Part shown: positions 26,110-36,013 of the stretch, piece by piece | Position numbering within the stretch: the stretch's first letter is position 1 | Layout of the letters: the number at the start of each line of letters is the position of its first letter | Source: Chromohalobacter sp. 296-RDG | GTDB taxonomy: Bacteria; Pseudomonadota; Gammaproteobacteria; Pseudomonadales; Halomonadaceae | NCBI RefSeq assembly: GCF_029889885.1 | Contig: NZ_JARANY010000018.1 | Span: forward strand, 1 to 58,943 | DNA: 58,943 nt | Direction: 5' to 3' | The notes under the pieces: model-generated | The model's database searches: none | The model's input: the letters and a program-made list of their open reading frames with translations, nothing else | What the model was told of the DNA's origin: nothing | Program-made: the position numbers and the translations under genes

Positions 26110-26137
26110 CTTGAAAAGTCTCGCGCGGCCCCCATAT
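26110..26137 (+). promoter_or_regulatory. Sigma-32 heat-shock promoter of htpG
   Basis: CTTGAAA (26110-26116), 13 bases, then CCCCATAT (26130-26137) match the RpoH consensus CTTGAAA-N11-15-CCCCATNT completely. It lies 80 bases upstream of the htpG ATG. Confidence 0.92.
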
Positions 26138-26216
26138 CGATGCGCATGACGACATCTGTCGTCGCATTTTTCACCGTTTAACATGCATCCGTTATGGCCA
26201 CAGGGGAATTTCGACC

Positions 26217-28115
26217 ATGACCACCGCCGCTCAAGCCGAAACAATGGGCTTCCAGACCGAAGTCAAACAGCTCTTGCAGTTGATGATTCACTCCCTGTAT
26301 TCCAACCGGGAGATCTTCCTGCGCGAGTTGATTTCCAACGCTGCGGATGCCTGCGACAAGTTGCGCTACGAGGCGTTGGATGACGATACGCTGTACGGCA
26401 ATGACAGCGAGTTGCGCGTCGAGATCGAGCACGATGCTGAAGCGGGCACCGTCACCGTGCGTGACAATGGCATCGGCATGAGCCGCGACGAGGTCATCCA
26501 GAACCTGGGGACTATCGCACGCAGCGGCACGGCGGAATTCCTCCAGCAGCTTTCCGGCGAAAAACAGAAAGATGCCAAGCTGATCGGTCAGTTCGGTGTG
26601 GGCTTCTATTCCGGTTTCATCGTCTCCGACGAAATCACCGTGCGCACGCGCCGAGTCGATCAGGAACAGGGCGTAGAATGGCATTCCCGTGGTGAAGGCG
26701 AGTTCGATATCGCGGATATCGACAAGCCCGCACGTGGCACCGAAATCGTGATGCACTTGAAGGAAGACGCCAAGGAATTCGCCGACGCCGAGCGTCTCAA
26801 GCATCTCGTACGCACTTACTCCGATCATATCGAAGTCCCGGTGCGCATGCCCAAGGTCGAGAAGGCCCACGATGAAGAAGGCAACGAGATCGAGGGGAGC
26901 GAAACCGTCACCTGGGAAACCGTCAACGAGGCGACGGCGCTGTGGGTGCGGCCCAAGGAAGAAATCAGCGATGACGAATACAAAGCTTTCTACAAGCACG
27001 TAGCACACGATTTCAGCGATCCGCTGATCTGGAGCCACAACAAGGTCGAAGGCACGCTCGAATACACCAGCTTGCTTTACGTGCCGGGTCGCGCGCCATT
27101 CGATCTCAATCAGCGCGAGGGCGTGCGTGGGCTCAAGCTGTATGCGCAGCGCGTGTTCATCATGGACGACGCCGAGCAGTTCCTGCCGCTTTATCTGCGT
27201 TTCATCAAGGGCGTGGTCGACTCCAAGGATCTGTCGCTCAACATCTCGCGTGAATTGCTGCAAAAAGATCCCCAGGTCGACAAGCTCAAGTCCGCGCTGA
27301 CTAAACGCTCGCTGGACATGCTCAAGAAGCTGGCCAAAGATGATGACGTCTACCAGACGTTCTGGAATGCCTTTGGTAACGTGCTCAAGGAGGGGTTGGC
27401 GGAAGATACTGCCAACCGTGACAAGATCGCCGAGCTGTTGCGTTTCTCTTCCACGCATACCGACAGTGCGACTCAGGATCGGTCGCTGGCCGGTTACGTG
27501 GAACGCATGAAGGAAGGCCAGCAGAAGGTTTATTATCTGGTGGCCGATGGCTTCAATGCGGCAAGTCACAGCCCGCATTTGGAAATCTTCCGCAAGAAGG
27601 GCATCGAGGTACTATTGCTGCATGACCGTATCGATGAGTGGCTGATGAGCCATCTCACCGAGTACGACGGCAAGGCCCTGGTCGATGTCGCCAAGGGCGA
27701 TCTCGATCTTGACGAGATGGCTGACGAGGAAGAGAAGAAAGCACAGGAAGAAACGGCCAAGGCCAAGGCGTCGCTGCTCGAGCGCGTCAAGACTGCGTTG
27801 GGCGACGAGGTGCAGGAAGTGCGCATCACCCATCGTCTGACCGACTCGCCGGCGTGTGTCGTACTTTCCGAACACGATATGGGCTATCAGATGCGCCGCC
27901 TCATGGAAGCGGCCGGACAGCCGTTGCCGGAAGTCAAGCCTATCCTCGAACTCAACCCCGAGCATGGGTTGGTGACACGCCTGGAAAGCGCCGACGACGC
28001 CGGGTTCGATGATCTCGCGCGGATCCTGCTCGATCAGGCGATCATCGCCGAGGGCGGACATCTCGAGGACCCCGCCACCTATGTCCAGCGTCTCAACAAG
28101 CTCCTGAGCAACTGA
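26217..28115 (+). CDS. htpG: Molecular chaperone HtpG (Hsp90)
   Basis: Cytosolic ATP-dependent Hsp90 chaperone of 632 residues. The GHKL ATPase domain comes first: [25 protein letters not shown] with the catalytic Glu, [24 protein letters not shown] and the lid glycine motif [12 protein letters not shown]. The middle domain holds YVPGRAPFD and LNISRELLQ with the catalytic-loop Arg, and a C-terminal dimerisation domain ends the protein. A charged, Glu/Lys-rich stretch at about 500-520 separates middle and C-terminal domains. Transcription should be heat-induced from the RpoH promoter. A terminator follows. Confidence 0.97.
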   Translation: MTTAAQAETMGFQTEVKQLLQLMIHSLYSNREIFLRELISNAADACDKLRYEALDDDTLYGNDSELRVEIEHDAEAGTVTVRDNGIGMSRDEVIQNLGTIARSGTAEFLQQLSGEKQKDAKLIGQFGVGFYSGFIVSDEITVRTRRVDQEQGVEWHSRGEGEFDIADIDKPARGTEIVMHLKEDAKEFADAERLKHLVRTYSDHIEVPVRMPKVEKAHDEEGNEIEGSETVTWETVNEATALWVRPKEEISDDEYKAFYKHVAHDFSDPLIWSHNKVEGTLEYTSLLYVPGRAPFDLNQREGVRGLKLYAQRVFIMDDAEQFLPLYLRFIKGVVDSKDLSLNISRELLQKDPQVDKLKSALTKRSLDMLKKLAKDDDVYQTFWNAFGNVLKEGLAEDTANRDKIAELLRFSSTHTDSATQDRSLAGYVERMKEGQQKVYYLVADGFNAASHSPHLEIFRKKGIEVLLLHDRIDEWLMSHLTEYDGKALVDVAKGDLDLDEMADEEEKKAQEETAKAKASLLERVKTALGDEVQEVRITHRLTDSPACVVLSEHDMGYQMRRLMEAAGQPLPEVKPILELNPEHGLVTRLESADDAGFDDLARILLDQAIIAEGGHLEDPATYVQRLNKLLSN

Positions 28116-28136
28116 GTCGCGTTGACGTTCGCTTAC

Positions 28137-28164
28137 CGGGCCGGCCGCATGGGCTGGCCCGTTT
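28137..28164 (+). terminator. Rho-independent terminator of htpG
   Basis: CGGGCCGGCC (28137-28146) pairs with GGCTGGCCCG (28152-28161), one G-T pair, followed by TTTCATTTT. Confidence 0.78.
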
Positions 28165-28245
28165 CATTTTGATGCCAGCAATATTGACTCAACATGGACG
28201 TTCGTTGTTGCTAGGCTGGCGCCGTCATGTTCAAGGAGTCGTCTC

Positions 28246-29085
28246 ATGCCGATTCGGCACGACTTGTTCTTTTCTCGGCGGTGGCGTGGCGTTATCGCGG
28301 TGGTATTGCTGGGGGGGCTTGGCGTGACGGCGCCGCCACCCCTGGATGCCCACGCCGCGTCTCCCACGCGGGACGTGCGCACGCTCGAAAGCAACGTCGA
28401 TACGCCGGCTCTCGATCCCGTCGAGGAGATGCCGGACCTGCGCGAATATGCGGCCGGTCCCGAGCGCAAGACAGCATTTCTCGAGCTGCTGGTGCCGCTG
28501 GTCGAAGCCGAAAACGCCAACATCCAGGCCCAGCGTGATTGGTTGCTCGACGCGCGTGAGCGCCGGGATTCGCTGAGTGATGCCGAGCGGTCGCATCTGC
28601 AACGATTGTGCGATAGCTACCAGATCGAATGCGGCACATCCAACACGTTCGAGTACCTTCTCTCGCGTGTCGATACTTTGCCGTTGGAAATGGTGGTCAT
28701 CCAGGCCGTCGAAGAGTCGGGATGGGGAACGTCGCGCTTCGCACGCAAGGGCAACAACCTGTTCGGTTTGCGCTGCTTCGGTGATGGCTGTGGTCTGGCT
28801 CAAGAAGGAAGCCAGCGTCGCTATCAACACTTCGATAGCGTCCAGGCAAGTATCGGCGCGTACCTGCATAATTTGAACACGCACCGTGCTTATCTCGCGA
28901 TGCGTCAAACGCGGGCTGCGCAGAAAGAACAAGGCGAGTCCGCCAGTGCCGAGTCCTTGATTCGCACACTGGACAGCTACTCGGTGCGTGATAATTACTT
29001 CGACGTGCTGTTGGCGCTGCTGCGCACCAATGCTGAATTGATTCGCGAACACAGCAGCGGCGACGCCGAAGATAGCCCGGCCTGA
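28246..29085 (+). CDS. Bax-like glucosaminidase-domain protein
   Basis: A 279-residue exported protein resembling E. coli Bax. An N-terminal hydrophobic segment (about residues 11-25, after RHDLFFSRRWRG) acts as signal peptide or anchor. The C-terminal glucosaminidase domain (about 130-270) holds VVIQAVEESGWGTSRFARKG with the candidate catalytic Glu, then NNLFGLRCF and the later LNTHRAYLAMR. It probably hydrolyses peptidoglycan glycan strands in the periplasm, but activity of Bax proteins is poorly known. AAGGAG at 28232-28237 fits the ATG. Monocistronic between two terminators. Confidence 0.85.
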   Translation: MPIRHDLFFSRRWRGVIAVVLLGGLGVTAPPPLDAHAASPTRDVRTLESNVDTPALDPVEEMPDLREYAAGPERKTAFLELLVPLVEAENANIQAQRDWLLDARERRDSLSDAERSHLQRLCDSYQIECGTSNTFEYLLSRVDTLPLEMVVIQAVEESGWGTSRFARKGNNLFGLRCFGDGCGLAQEGSQRRYQHFDSVQASIGAYLHNLNTHRAYLAMRQTRAAQKEQGESASAESLIRTLDSYSVRDNYFDVLLALLRTNAELIREHSSGDAEDSPA

Positions 29086-29108
29086 GGCGTTGCCTCCGCC
29101 GCGTTTCG

Positions 29109-29132
29109 ACGCCGCCTTCGGGCGGCGTTTTT
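29109..29132 (+). terminator. Rho-independent terminator after the bax-like gene
   Basis: ACGCCGCC (29109-29116) and GGCGGCGT (29121-29128) around a TTCG tetraloop, followed by TTTT. Confidence 0.9.
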
Positions 29133-29206
29133 GGTCGCTCGGCACGCTTTTATCGGTCGTTGCCGGGCGTGTAAAGTAGCTCCATATGCCCCTTCGCGAG
29201 GTCGCC

Positions 29207-30670
29207 ATGACACTCGATGCGCTGCGCTTCGACAATGCTTGGGCGCGTTTGCCCAATGACTTCTTTACCCGGGTCAGCCCCGCCGCCTGGAAAAACACGC
29301 GACTGGTGGATATCAGTCCGCGAGGTGCCCGTGCGCTAGGCTTCGACCCTGCGCTTTTCAACGACGACTCTCCATCACGAGAGACATTGCGCCAAGTCAT
29401 GGGGGGTGAAACCGTCTTATCGGGAATGGACCCTCTGGCACAGAAATATACCGGCCATCAGTTCGGGGTCTATAACCCCGCCTTGGGCGATGGACGCGGA
29501 CTGCTGCTGGGAGAGGTGGAGGCCGATGACGGCTTCTGGGACCTACATCTCAAGGGAGCCGGACAAACGCCGTATTCGCGCTTCGGTGATGGCCGCGCGG
29601 TGCTGCGTTCGACGATTCGTGAATATCTCGCCGGTGAGGCCATGGCGGGATTGGGTATTCCCACGACGTTGGCGCTGGCCCTGTCGATTAACGACGAGAA
29701 GGTCCAGCGTGAGCGGGTCGAGCCCGGCGCGACCCTGTTGCGCCTGGCGCCCAGTCATGTGCGCTTCGGGCACTTCGAATGGCTGTATCAGGCGCGTCGC
29801 ACCGAGGACCTTCAGCGTCTCGTCGAGCATGTCATTACGCGTCACCGTCCAGCCTTGGCGGAATGTGAGGCACCGGCAGAGGCGCTGTTCGGCGATACGG
29901 TCGTGCGCACGGCACGCCTGATCGCTGCCTGGCAAGCGTATGGCTTCGTGCATGCAGTGATGAATACCGACAACATGTCGATTCTGGGATTGACGCTGGA
30001 CTACGGGCCCTATGCCTTCATGGACCGTTATGATCCGACCTTGGTACCCAACCATACTGATACTTCTGGCCGTTACGGCTTCGATCAACAACCCGGGGTA
30101 GGGTTGTGGAATCTCTCGGTGCTGGGCCAGTCGCTGACGCCGTTGGCCGATCCAGAAGCGCTACGTACGCAGTTAGCGGAGTACGAACCGGCGCTACAAC
30201 AGGAGTATGCGCGCTTGATGCGGGCACGCTTGGGGCTTGAGCACGTGCAAGATGGCGACGCCCAACTGGTTCAGGACTGGCTGACGCTGCTGGCCGACGC
30301 CGGTGCCGACTATCATCGCGCCTTTCGTGCCTTGGGTGAATGGGCCCTCGATGAGGGCGCGTGGCTGCATGAAGAGGTACCGGCGGATGGTCTGGCGGCC
30401 TGGCTGTCGCGTTATCAAAAGCGTCTCGAGGACGAATCACGCGATGCCGCGTCGCGCCGTGATGCCATGCAGGCGGTCAACCCTCTCTATGTGCCGCGCA
30501 CGCACCTCATTCAGCAGGTCATCGAGGCGGCGGAAGCTGGCGATACAGCGCCGTTGTCCGAATTCCGTGCCTTGCTCGAAGATCCCTTTACGCCGCAGCC
30601 GGGCATGGAGCACTGGGCGGCCGCTCCGGCGCCGGAGGCCTCGGTCATCTGTCTTTCCTGCTCATCGTGA
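29207..30670 (+). CDS. selO: Protein adenylyltransferase SelO (YdiU)
   Basis: Pseudokinase-fold enzyme of 487 residues that transfers AMP from ATP to Ser, Thr or Tyr of proteins and takes part in oxidative-stress responses. Family motifs are LRFDNAWARLP at the start, YTGHQFGVYNPALGDGRG, LHLKGAGQTPYSRFGDGRAVLRS, HAVMNTDNMSILGLTLDYGPYAFMD split over the active site, and a C-terminus ending ICLSCSS. That end carries Cys where animal SelO has selenocysteine, and forms a CxxC pair. The ATG at 29207 behind GAGG fits the family start; the one at 29186 adds seven residues. Confidence 0.94.
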   Translation: MTLDALRFDNAWARLPNDFFTRVSPAAWKNTRLVDISPRGARALGFDPALFNDDSPSRETLRQVMGGETVLSGMDPLAQKYTGHQFGVYNPALGDGRGLLLGEVEADDGFWDLHLKGAGQTPYSRFGDGRAVLRSTIREYLAGEAMAGLGIPTTLALALSINDEKVQRERVEPGATLLRLAPSHVRFGHFEWLYQARRTEDLQRLVEHVITRHRPALAECEAPAEALFGDTVVRTARLIAAWQAYGFVHAVMNTDNMSILGLTLDYGPYAFMDRYDPTLVPNHTDTSGRYGFDQQPGVGLWNLSVLGQSLTPLADPEALRTQLAEYEPALQQEYARLMRARLGLEHVQDGDAQLVQDWLTLLADAGADYHRAFRALGEWALDEGAWLHEEVPADGLAAWLSRYQKRLEDESRDAASRRDAMQAVNPLYVPRTHLIQQVIEAAEAGDTAPLSEFRALLEDPFTPQPGMEHWAAAPAPEASVICLSCSS

Positions 30671-31164
30671 CATCGTCAGACGCCGTATGACGGCGTCTCG
30701 CGATAGCCGTTGCTCGACCAACGCATGGGCTACGTGCGCTTCTCGAACGCCAGGGCGTCGAGGTGCTGAGCGTGGAGGAGCTGTGTCGTGATTGTTGAAT
30801 GTCGTTATCGGAAAAGCGACGTTCGTGCTTTCGATATGCGCGAGTCTTAACTGAAGAAGAGTGCAAATAATGTATCGTTTATGATGTCTATAAGAGAATG
30901 AATAGGTCGTGTTTATAAAATAATTTCAAGCTAAAACAAGGAGTTGTGAGTAATCATGAAGCATAAGAGCTGTGTTATGCTTGTTATAACTCAATGATTA
31001 TGATGGGAAATTTTGTTTTTCCTATTGATTTTCAAGATGTTTTTCTTTAAATAAATAAGATCTTTTATTCGAGATACATCGATGTTCCCGGTGTATGACG
31101 ACGTTATTTGCATGGCCACGTTCCAATGTATCGACATGAACAAGATTCCATGAGGGAGAGTTCT
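30671..31164. other. AT-rich intergenic region before pntAB
   Basis: About 490 bases without a recognised gene. At 30703-30798 an open frame reads like the tail of a protein (RALLERQGVEVLSVEELCRDC then stop) with no start, possibly a gene remnant. From about 30800 the composition becomes markedly AT-rich, unlike the flanks. A small inverted repeat AGCATAA/TTATGCT lies near 30958-30980. A 13-codon frame at about 30957 follows AAGGAG. It presumably holds the pntAB promoter, but I cannot place it with confidence. Confidence 0.5.
30678..30698 (+). terminator. Hairpin after selO
   Basis: AGACGCCG pairs with CGGCGTCT around TATGA, 7 bases after the selO stop. No T run follows, so termination would be weak. 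Confidence 0.5.
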
Positions 31165-31191
31165 ATGCGACGAGCAAGGGGTCAAGGATGA
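31165..31191 (+). CDS. Leader mini-ORF 1 before pntA (8 codons)
   Basis: ATG at 31165 with GGGAGAG 4 bases upstream opens an 8-codon frame, MRRARGQG, that stops at TGA 31189-31191. The stop overlaps the ATG of the next mini-ORF (ATGA at 31188-31191). Three of the codons are the uncommon arginine codons CGA, CGA and AGG. Translation is not proven; the good ribosome binding site and the overlap are the reasons to list it. Confidence 0.45.
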   Translation: MRRARGQG

Positions 31192-31262
31192 ACATTACCG
31201 AATATATGACAAGCGGTGCCTGGCAAGGTGCCATCCGACACGAAACAGGAGGTGCGGCATGA
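31188..31262 (+). CDS. Leader mini-ORF 2 before pntA (24 codons)
   Basis: ATG at 31188, preceded by AAGGGG, opens a 24-codon frame ([17 protein letters not shown]...) that stops at TGA 31260-31262. The stop overlaps the pntA ATG (ATGA at 31259-31262). The AGGAGG that serves pntA lies within its last codons, so ribosomes finishing this peptide would arrive at the pntA start. No similarity to a known peptide. It looks like a translational-coupling leader. Confidence 0.5.
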   Translation: MNITEYMTSGAWQGAIRHETGGAA

Positions 31263-32830
31263 GAATTGGGGCTCCCAGGGAGCGTGCCCAGGGCGAGGCG
31301 CGCGTGGCGCTGACGCCGGAAAGTGCTCAGCACATCCAGAAACTCGGCCATGAATGCGTCGTCGAGTCGGGCGCCGGGCGGTCGGCTGGTTTTGACGACG
31401 ATGCATATCGCGATGCGGGTGTCGAGGTCGTCGATGGCGGCACGGCGTTGTGGTCGACGGCCGATGTTGTCATCAAAGTACGCGAACCCGAAGAAGAAGA
31501 GGTCGGCTATCTACGCGAAGGGCAAACGCTGATCGCGTTTTTCTGGCCGGCTCAGAACGAGGACTTGCTCGAGCGTTGCAAGGCGACCGGCGCCACGGTT
31601 CTGGCCATGGACATGGTGCCGCGTATCTCGCGGGCGCAGAAGATGGATGCGCTTTCCAGCACCGCCAACATCGCCGGCTACCGTGCCGTGATCGAGGCCG
31701 GCAATCAGTTCGGGCGCTTCTTCGCCGGCCAGGTCACGGCGGCGGGCAAGGTGCCGCCGGCCAAGGTGCTGGTCGTAGGCGCGGGCGTCGCCGGGCTCTC
31801 GGCCATCGGCACCGCGACCAGCCTGGGCGCCGTGGTACGTGCCTTCGACGTACGCCCCGAAGTGGCCGAGCAGATCGAGTCGATGGGCGCCGAATTCCTG
31901 TTCCTCGACTTCGAGGACAGCCAGGATGGCTCGGGCTCTGGCGGTTATGCCGCCCCCTCCAGCCCCGAGTTTCGCGAGAAGCAGCTGGCGCTGTTCCGCG
32001 AGCAGGCGCCCGAGGTGGATATCGTTATCACCACTGCGCTGATCCCGGGCAAGCCGGCGCCCAAGCTGTGGCTCGAGGACATGGTCCAGGCCATGAAACC
32101 GGGGTCGGTGATCGTTGACTTGGCGGCCGAGAAGGGCGGTAACTGCGATCTCACCGTACCCGACGAACGTACCGTCACCGACAACGGCGTGGTCGTCGTC
32201 GGCTATACCGATTTCCCCTCGCGCATGGCGACGCAGGCATCGTTGCTCTACGCCACCAATATCCGCCACATGCTCACCGATCTGACGCCGGAAAAGGATG
32301 GCGTGATCGTTCACGACATGGAAGACGACGTGATTCGTGGCGTCACCGTGGCGCATCATGGCGAGATTACCTTTCCGCCCCCGCCGCCCAAGGTCAATGC
32401 CATCGGACAGTCGGCACCCAAGGAGAAGCCCAAGGAGCCCACTGCTGAAGAGAAGAAGGCTGCTGAGCATGCCAACTTCCTTTCTCAGACCAAGCGCCAA
32501 GTGGGCATGCTCGTAGCCGGTGGTGTGGTGATGGGCCTACTGGGCCTGGTGGCGCCGACGTCGTTCATGCAGCACTTCATTGTGTTCGTACTGGCCTGCT
32601 TCGTGGGTTTCCAGGTGATCTGGAATGTCAGTCACTCGCTTCATACGCCGCTGATGGCGGTGACCAACGCCATCTCGGGCATCATTATCCTCGGCGCGGT
32701 CCTGCAGATCGGGTCGGGCAGTTGGCTGGTAGGCGTGTTGGCCGGCATTTCGGTGCTGATTGCCACCATTAATATCGTGGGTGGTTTCCTGGTGACGCGC
32801 CGGATGCTCGCCATGTTCCAGAAATCCTAA
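31259..32830 (+). CDS. pntA: NAD(P) transhydrogenase subunit alpha
   Basis: Proton-translocating transhydrogenase alpha subunit, 523 residues, which with PntB moves hydride between NADH and NADP+ using the proton gradient and supplies NADPH. The N-terminal NAD(H)-binding dI domain starts [21 protein letters not shown], with the mobile-loop region [18 protein letters not shown] and the Rossmann motif [17 protein letters not shown] near 170. After a Lys/Glu/Pro-rich linker (about 385-405) come four membrane helices (dIIa), as in the fused E. coli form. AGGAGG supports the ATG. Two mini-ORFs feed into it. Confidence 0.96.
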   Translation: MRIGAPRERAQGEARVALTPESAQHIQKLGHECVVESGAGRSAGFDDDAYRDAGVEVVDGGTALWSTADVVIKVREPEEEEVGYLREGQTLIAFFWPAQNEDLLERCKATGATVLAMDMVPRISRAQKMDALSSTANIAGYRAVIEAGNQFGRFFAGQVTAAGKVPPAKVLVVGAGVAGLSAIGTATSLGAVVRAFDVRPEVAEQIESMGAEFLFLDFEDSQDGSGSGGYAAPSSPEFREKQLALFREQAPEVDIVITTALIPGKPAPKLWLEDMVQAMKPGSVIVDLAAEKGGNCDLTVPDERTVTDNGVVVVGYTDFPSRMATQASLLYATNIRHMLTDLTPEKDGVIVHDMEDDVIRGVTVAHHGEITFPPPPPKVNAIGQSAPKEKPKEPTAEEKKAAEHANFLSQTKRQVGMLVAGGVVMGLLGLVAPTSFMQHFIVFVLACFVGFQVIWNVSHSLHTPLMAVTNAISGIIILGAVLQIGSGSWLVGVLAGISVLIATINIVGGFLVTRRMLAMFQKS

Positions 32831-32848
32831 CGCGGCGGAGAAAAGACG

Positions 32849-34291
32849 ATGTTGAGTCAAGGATTGGTGTCCGCCGCAGCGGTGGCGGCAAGTGTGTTGT
32901 TCATCCTCTCGCTGGGGGGACTGAGTAATCAGGAAAAGGCCAAGCGTGCCGTCTGGTATGGCATTGTCGGGATGGCCCTGGCGGTAGTCTTCACCATGTT
33001 CGGCCCCAATGTGGGCGGCTATTGGTGGATGATCCCGATGATGGTGATCGGCGCCGGGATCGGGGGCTACCTGGCCAAGAAGGTCGACATGACCGAGATG
33101 CCCCAGCTTGTGGCGGCATTGCATAGCTTCGTCGGTTTGGCGGCGGTGTTCATCGGCTTCAACGCTGACCTGGAACGTCGACGTGTCATGGCGGCGCAAC
33201 TCGCTGGAGACGCCAGCGAGCGGTTTTCGGCCTTCGCAGCGCTGGTGGCTGAGAAGACACCGGCCGAGCTGACCTTTCTGCAGGTCGAGGTGGTGTTGGG
33301 AGTGTTCATCGGCGCGGTGACGTTTACCGGCTCGGTGATTGCCTTCGGCAAGCTGGCAGGCAAGGTGGACGGCAAGCCGCGTCAATTGCCGGGCGGCCAT
33401 CTGCTCAATGCCGGGGCGGCGATCGCCTCGCTACTGCTGGCAATCGCCTACCTCAATGGTGCTGGCTTCTGGACGCTGCTGTTGTTGGCGCTGCTGGCAT
33501 TCTTCATCGGCTATCACCTGATCATGGGCATCGGCGGCGCCGACATGCCGGTGGTAGTGTCGATGCTCAACAGCTATTCCGGCTGGGCAGCGGCGGCCAT
33601 CGGCTTTACGCTCTCCAACGATCTGCTGATCGTCACTGGGGCGTTGGTGGGCTCCTCCGGTGCTATTCTCTCCTACATTATGTGCAAGGCGATGAATCGT
33701 AACTTCGTCAACGTGATTCTGGGCGGCTTCGGTGGCAGCAAGGGGCCGGCCGCAGAGATCGAAGGCGAGCAGGTGGCCATCGATACCGGTGGCGTGGCCA
33801 GTACGCTCAACGAGGCCGACAGCGTGATCATCGTACCCGGCTATGGTATGGCGGTGGCGCAGGCGCAGAACGCGGTCAGCGAACTGACGCGCAAGTTGCG
33901 CGCCGCCGGCAAGACCGTGCGTTTCGGTATTCATCCGGTTGCCGGACGTTTGCCGGGGCACATGAACGTGCTGCTGGCCGAGGCCAAGGTGCCGTACGAT
34001 ATCGTAATGGAGATGGACGAGATCAACGACGACTTCGCCGAGACCGACGCGGTGATCGTCATTGGTTCCAATGACATCGTCAACCCTGCCGCTGAGGAGG
34101 ACCCCAACAGTCCCATCGCCGGCATGCCGGTGCTCAAGGTCTGGGAAGCCAAGAACGTCTTCGTCTGCAAGCGTGGCCAGGGGACGGGCTACTCGGGTAT
34201 CGAGAACCCGCTGTTCGTCAAGGAAAACACGCGTATGCTGTATGGCGATGCCAAATCGAGCATCGATGCCTTGTTGCCGATGATCGATTGA
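32849..34291 (+). CDS. pntB: NAD(P) transhydrogenase subunit beta
   Basis: Beta subunit of 480 residues completing the transhydrogenase. The N-terminal half contains about nine membrane helices (dIIb). The C-terminal NADP(H)-binding dIII domain begins near residue 300 and shows [21 protein letters not shown], the NADP-binding [20 protein letters not shown] and [19 protein letters not shown]. The 18-base gap after pntA, holding GGAG, means a single transcript. A strong terminator follows. Confidence 0.97.
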   Translation: MLSQGLVSAAAVAASVLFILSLGGLSNQEKAKRAVWYGIVGMALAVVFTMFGPNVGGYWWMIPMMVIGAGIGGYLAKKVDMTEMPQLVAALHSFVGLAAVFIGFNADLERRRVMAAQLAGDASERFSAFAALVAEKTPAELTFLQVEVVLGVFIGAVTFTGSVIAFGKLAGKVDGKPRQLPGGHLLNAGAAIASLLLAIAYLNGAGFWTLLLLALLAFFIGYHLIMGIGGADMPVVVSMLNSYSGWAAAAIGFTLSNDLLIVTGALVGSSGAILSYIMCKAMNRNFVNVILGGFGGSKGPAAEIEGEQVAIDTGGVASTLNEADSVIIVPGYGMAVAQAQNAVSELTRKLRAAGKTVRFGIHPVAGRLPGHMNVLLAEAKVPYDIVMEMDEINDDFAETDAVIVIGSNDIVNPAAEEDPNSPIAGMPVLKVWEAKNVFVCKRGQGTGYSGIENPLFVKENTRMLYGDAKSSIDALLPMID

Positions 34292-34327
34292 TCGGCCTGC
34301 TGTATGACAAGAGCAGAGCGAGTAGCG

Positions 34328-34360
34328 CGACGACACCGCCCACGGGCGGTGTCGTCGTTT
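34328..34360 (+). terminator. Rho-independent terminator of pntAB
   Basis: CGACGACACCGCC (34328-34340) pairs perfectly with GGCGGTGTCGTCG (34345-34357) around CACG, followed by TTT. Confidence 0.88.
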
Positions 34361-34441
34361 GCAGGCAGATGACGATCGGGCGTGCGTGACACGTCAGGTT
34401 CGCTACAATGGCGTCATTTCGCAGGCCACCAGGAAACGTCC

Positions 34442-35512
34442 ATGACCGACGAACGTCTTCAAGTCGCCGTGCTTGGCGGCGGCAGCTTTGGCACCGCTAT
34501 CGCAAGCATTGCCGCCGACAATGGAGCCCGTGTGCGCCAGTGGTTGCGCGACCCGGCCTTGATCGAGCAGATCAACCGTGAGCATCGCAATCCACGCTAC
34601 TTGCCAAATTACGCCATCAATCCTTCGGTGGTCGCTTCCGACGATATGCGTGCGGTACTACAGGATGCCGAGGTGATCTTCATCGCCATTCCCTCGAGCG
34701 CCTTTTCCGCCGTCGTTCGTCAGGCTCGGGCATGGCTCGAGCCTTCGCAAATTCTGGTCAGTACCACCAAGGGAATCCATGAGGAAGGCTTCAAACTGAT
34801 GAGCCAGATCCTTGAGGAGGAGACCGGGTTCCCCCATATCGGCGTGCTTTCAGGGCCCAATCTCGCCTCCGAGATTGCCGACAAGCACCTTACGGCGACG
34901 GTCATCGCCAGCGACGATCCCTATACCCGGGCGCGGGTACAATCGGCACTCGGCTGCGATTATTTCCGCGTCTATGCCAGCAACGACCGCTATGGCGTCG
35001 AATTGGGCGGTGCGCTGAAAAACATCTATGCCATCGCCGCGGGGATGGCGGCGGCGCTTGGCATGGGAGAAAACACGCGCAGCATGCTGATGACCCGGGC
35101 GCTGGCGGAAATGAGCCGTTTCGCAGTGGCGTTGGGCGCCAATCCGATGACCTTCATCGGGCTGGCGGGCGTGGGAGATCTCATCGTGACCTGCTCGTCG
35201 AAGCTCTCGCGCAATTACCGCGTCGGGTTCGCGCTGGGCGAGAATAAAACGCTCGAGGAAGCCATAGAGTCGCTGGGTCAAGTGGCGGAAGGCGTCAATA
35301 CAGTCAGTCTGGTACGTGCGAAAGCGCGCCGTGAAGATATTTACATGCCCCTGGCAGAAGGGCTTTACCAAGTGCTGTTCAACGGCGTGCCGGCGCGGCA
35401 GATGGCGCAAATGCTCATGCAGCAAGAGCAGAGCAGCGACGTTGAGTTCGTGCTGCCGCGACAGGATGTATCCGAGGCACGTCGGATGGAACCCGGCGCT
35501 GAGGAGACTTAA
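34442..35512 (+). CDS. gpsA: Glycerol-3-phosphate dehydrogenase [NAD(P)+]
   Basis: Cytosolic enzyme of 356 residues that reduces dihydroxyacetone phosphate to sn-glycerol-3-phosphate for phospholipid synthesis. The Rossmann motif [14 protein letters not shown] is near residue 8, the catalytic Lys lies in [13 protein letters not shown] and substrate-binding residues in [23 protein letters not shown]. The ATG at 34442 fits the family start; an in-frame extension to 34382 is rejected. sixA begins two bases after its stop, so the two are co-transcribed. Confidence 0.96.
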   Translation: MTDERLQVAVLGGGSFGTAIASIAADNGARVRQWLRDPALIEQINREHRNPRYLPNYAINPSVVASDDMRAVLQDAEVIFIAIPSSAFSAVVRQARAWLEPSQILVSTTKGIHEEGFKLMSQILEEETGFPHIGVLSGPNLASEIADKHLTATVIASDDPYTRARVQSALGCDYFRVYASNDRYGVELGGALKNIYAIAAGMAAALGMGENTRSMLMTRALAEMSRFAVALGANPMTFIGLAGVGDLIVTCSSKLSRNYRVGFALGENKTLEEAIESLGQVAEGVNTVSLVRAKARREDIYMPLAEGLYQVLFNGVPARQMAQMLMQQEQSSDVEFVLPRQDVSEARRMEPGAEET

Positions 35513-35514
35513 TC

Positions 35515-36000
35515 GTGTCGAACCTGTATATCATGCGTCATGGCGAAGCCGTGCCAGGCATGCCGGATAGTGAACGTTCACTTACAAGCCAGGGCGAAGC
35601 GGAAGCGCGTGCCATGGGAACATGGCTGAACAAGGCGCTTGCCGGTGACATGCGTACGACACTGCGTATCGTCGCCAGTCCCTACCGACGTGCTCAACAG
35701 ACTGCGCAGTGGATGGCGGATCCCTTGGGGCGCCCCGTCGAAACGCTGCCGATCATCACCCCGGATGATCCGCTGGAGCCGCTCATCGACTGGTTGCAGC
35801 GTGAAGTCGCGCACACGCCGTGCCTGCTGGTCAGCCACATGCCGTTGGTCGGCGCGCTGGTCGGGCGTCTGGTCGAAGGCGATATGCGTGCGTCTCAGCC
35901 CATGCCGACGGCCACCATCGCCATGCTGGAAGCCGACATCTGGGCGGCGGGGTGCGCGACGCTCAAACACTGGCAGTCACCTCATGAACTACTTGGCTAA
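35515..36000 (+). CDS. sixA: Phosphohistidine phosphatase SixA
   Basis: Small histidine phosphatase of 161 residues. E. coli SixA removes phosphate from the HPt domain of ArcB and from PTS protein NPr. The catalytic RHG motif is LYIMRHGEAVPG with H9, the second-helix R is in VASPYRRAQQTA, and the later His in LLVSHMPLVGAL. It starts with GTG at 35515, GAGGAG 9 bases upstream, directly after gpsA. The monooxygenase-like gene follows after 13 bases, so all three may share a transcript. Confidence 0.9.
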   Translation: MSNLYIMRHGEAVPGMPDSERSLTSQGEAEARAMGTWLNKALAGDMRTTLRIVASPYRRAQQTAQWMADPLGRPVETLPIITPDDPLEPLIDWLQREVAHTPCLLVSHMPLVGALVGRLVEGDMRASQPMPTATIAMLEADIWAAGCATLKHWQSPHELLG

Positions 36001-36013
36001 AGGAGAAAATCGG

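Noticed and set aside
26178-27578. 466-residue open frame on the minus strand opposite htpG
   Set aside because: It lies wholly within htpG, has the shadow composition of a GC-rich gene read backwards, and no recognisable domains.
28231-29400. 389-residue open frame opposite the bax-like gene and selO start
   Set aside because: It spans two real genes and a terminator on the other strand and carries no family motif.
30878-30893. TTTATGATGTCTATAA, a partial match to the shared operator, upstream of pntA
   Set aside because: Only 11 of 16 positions match and the second half of the tandem repeat is lost; in an AT-rich tract this is expected by chance.
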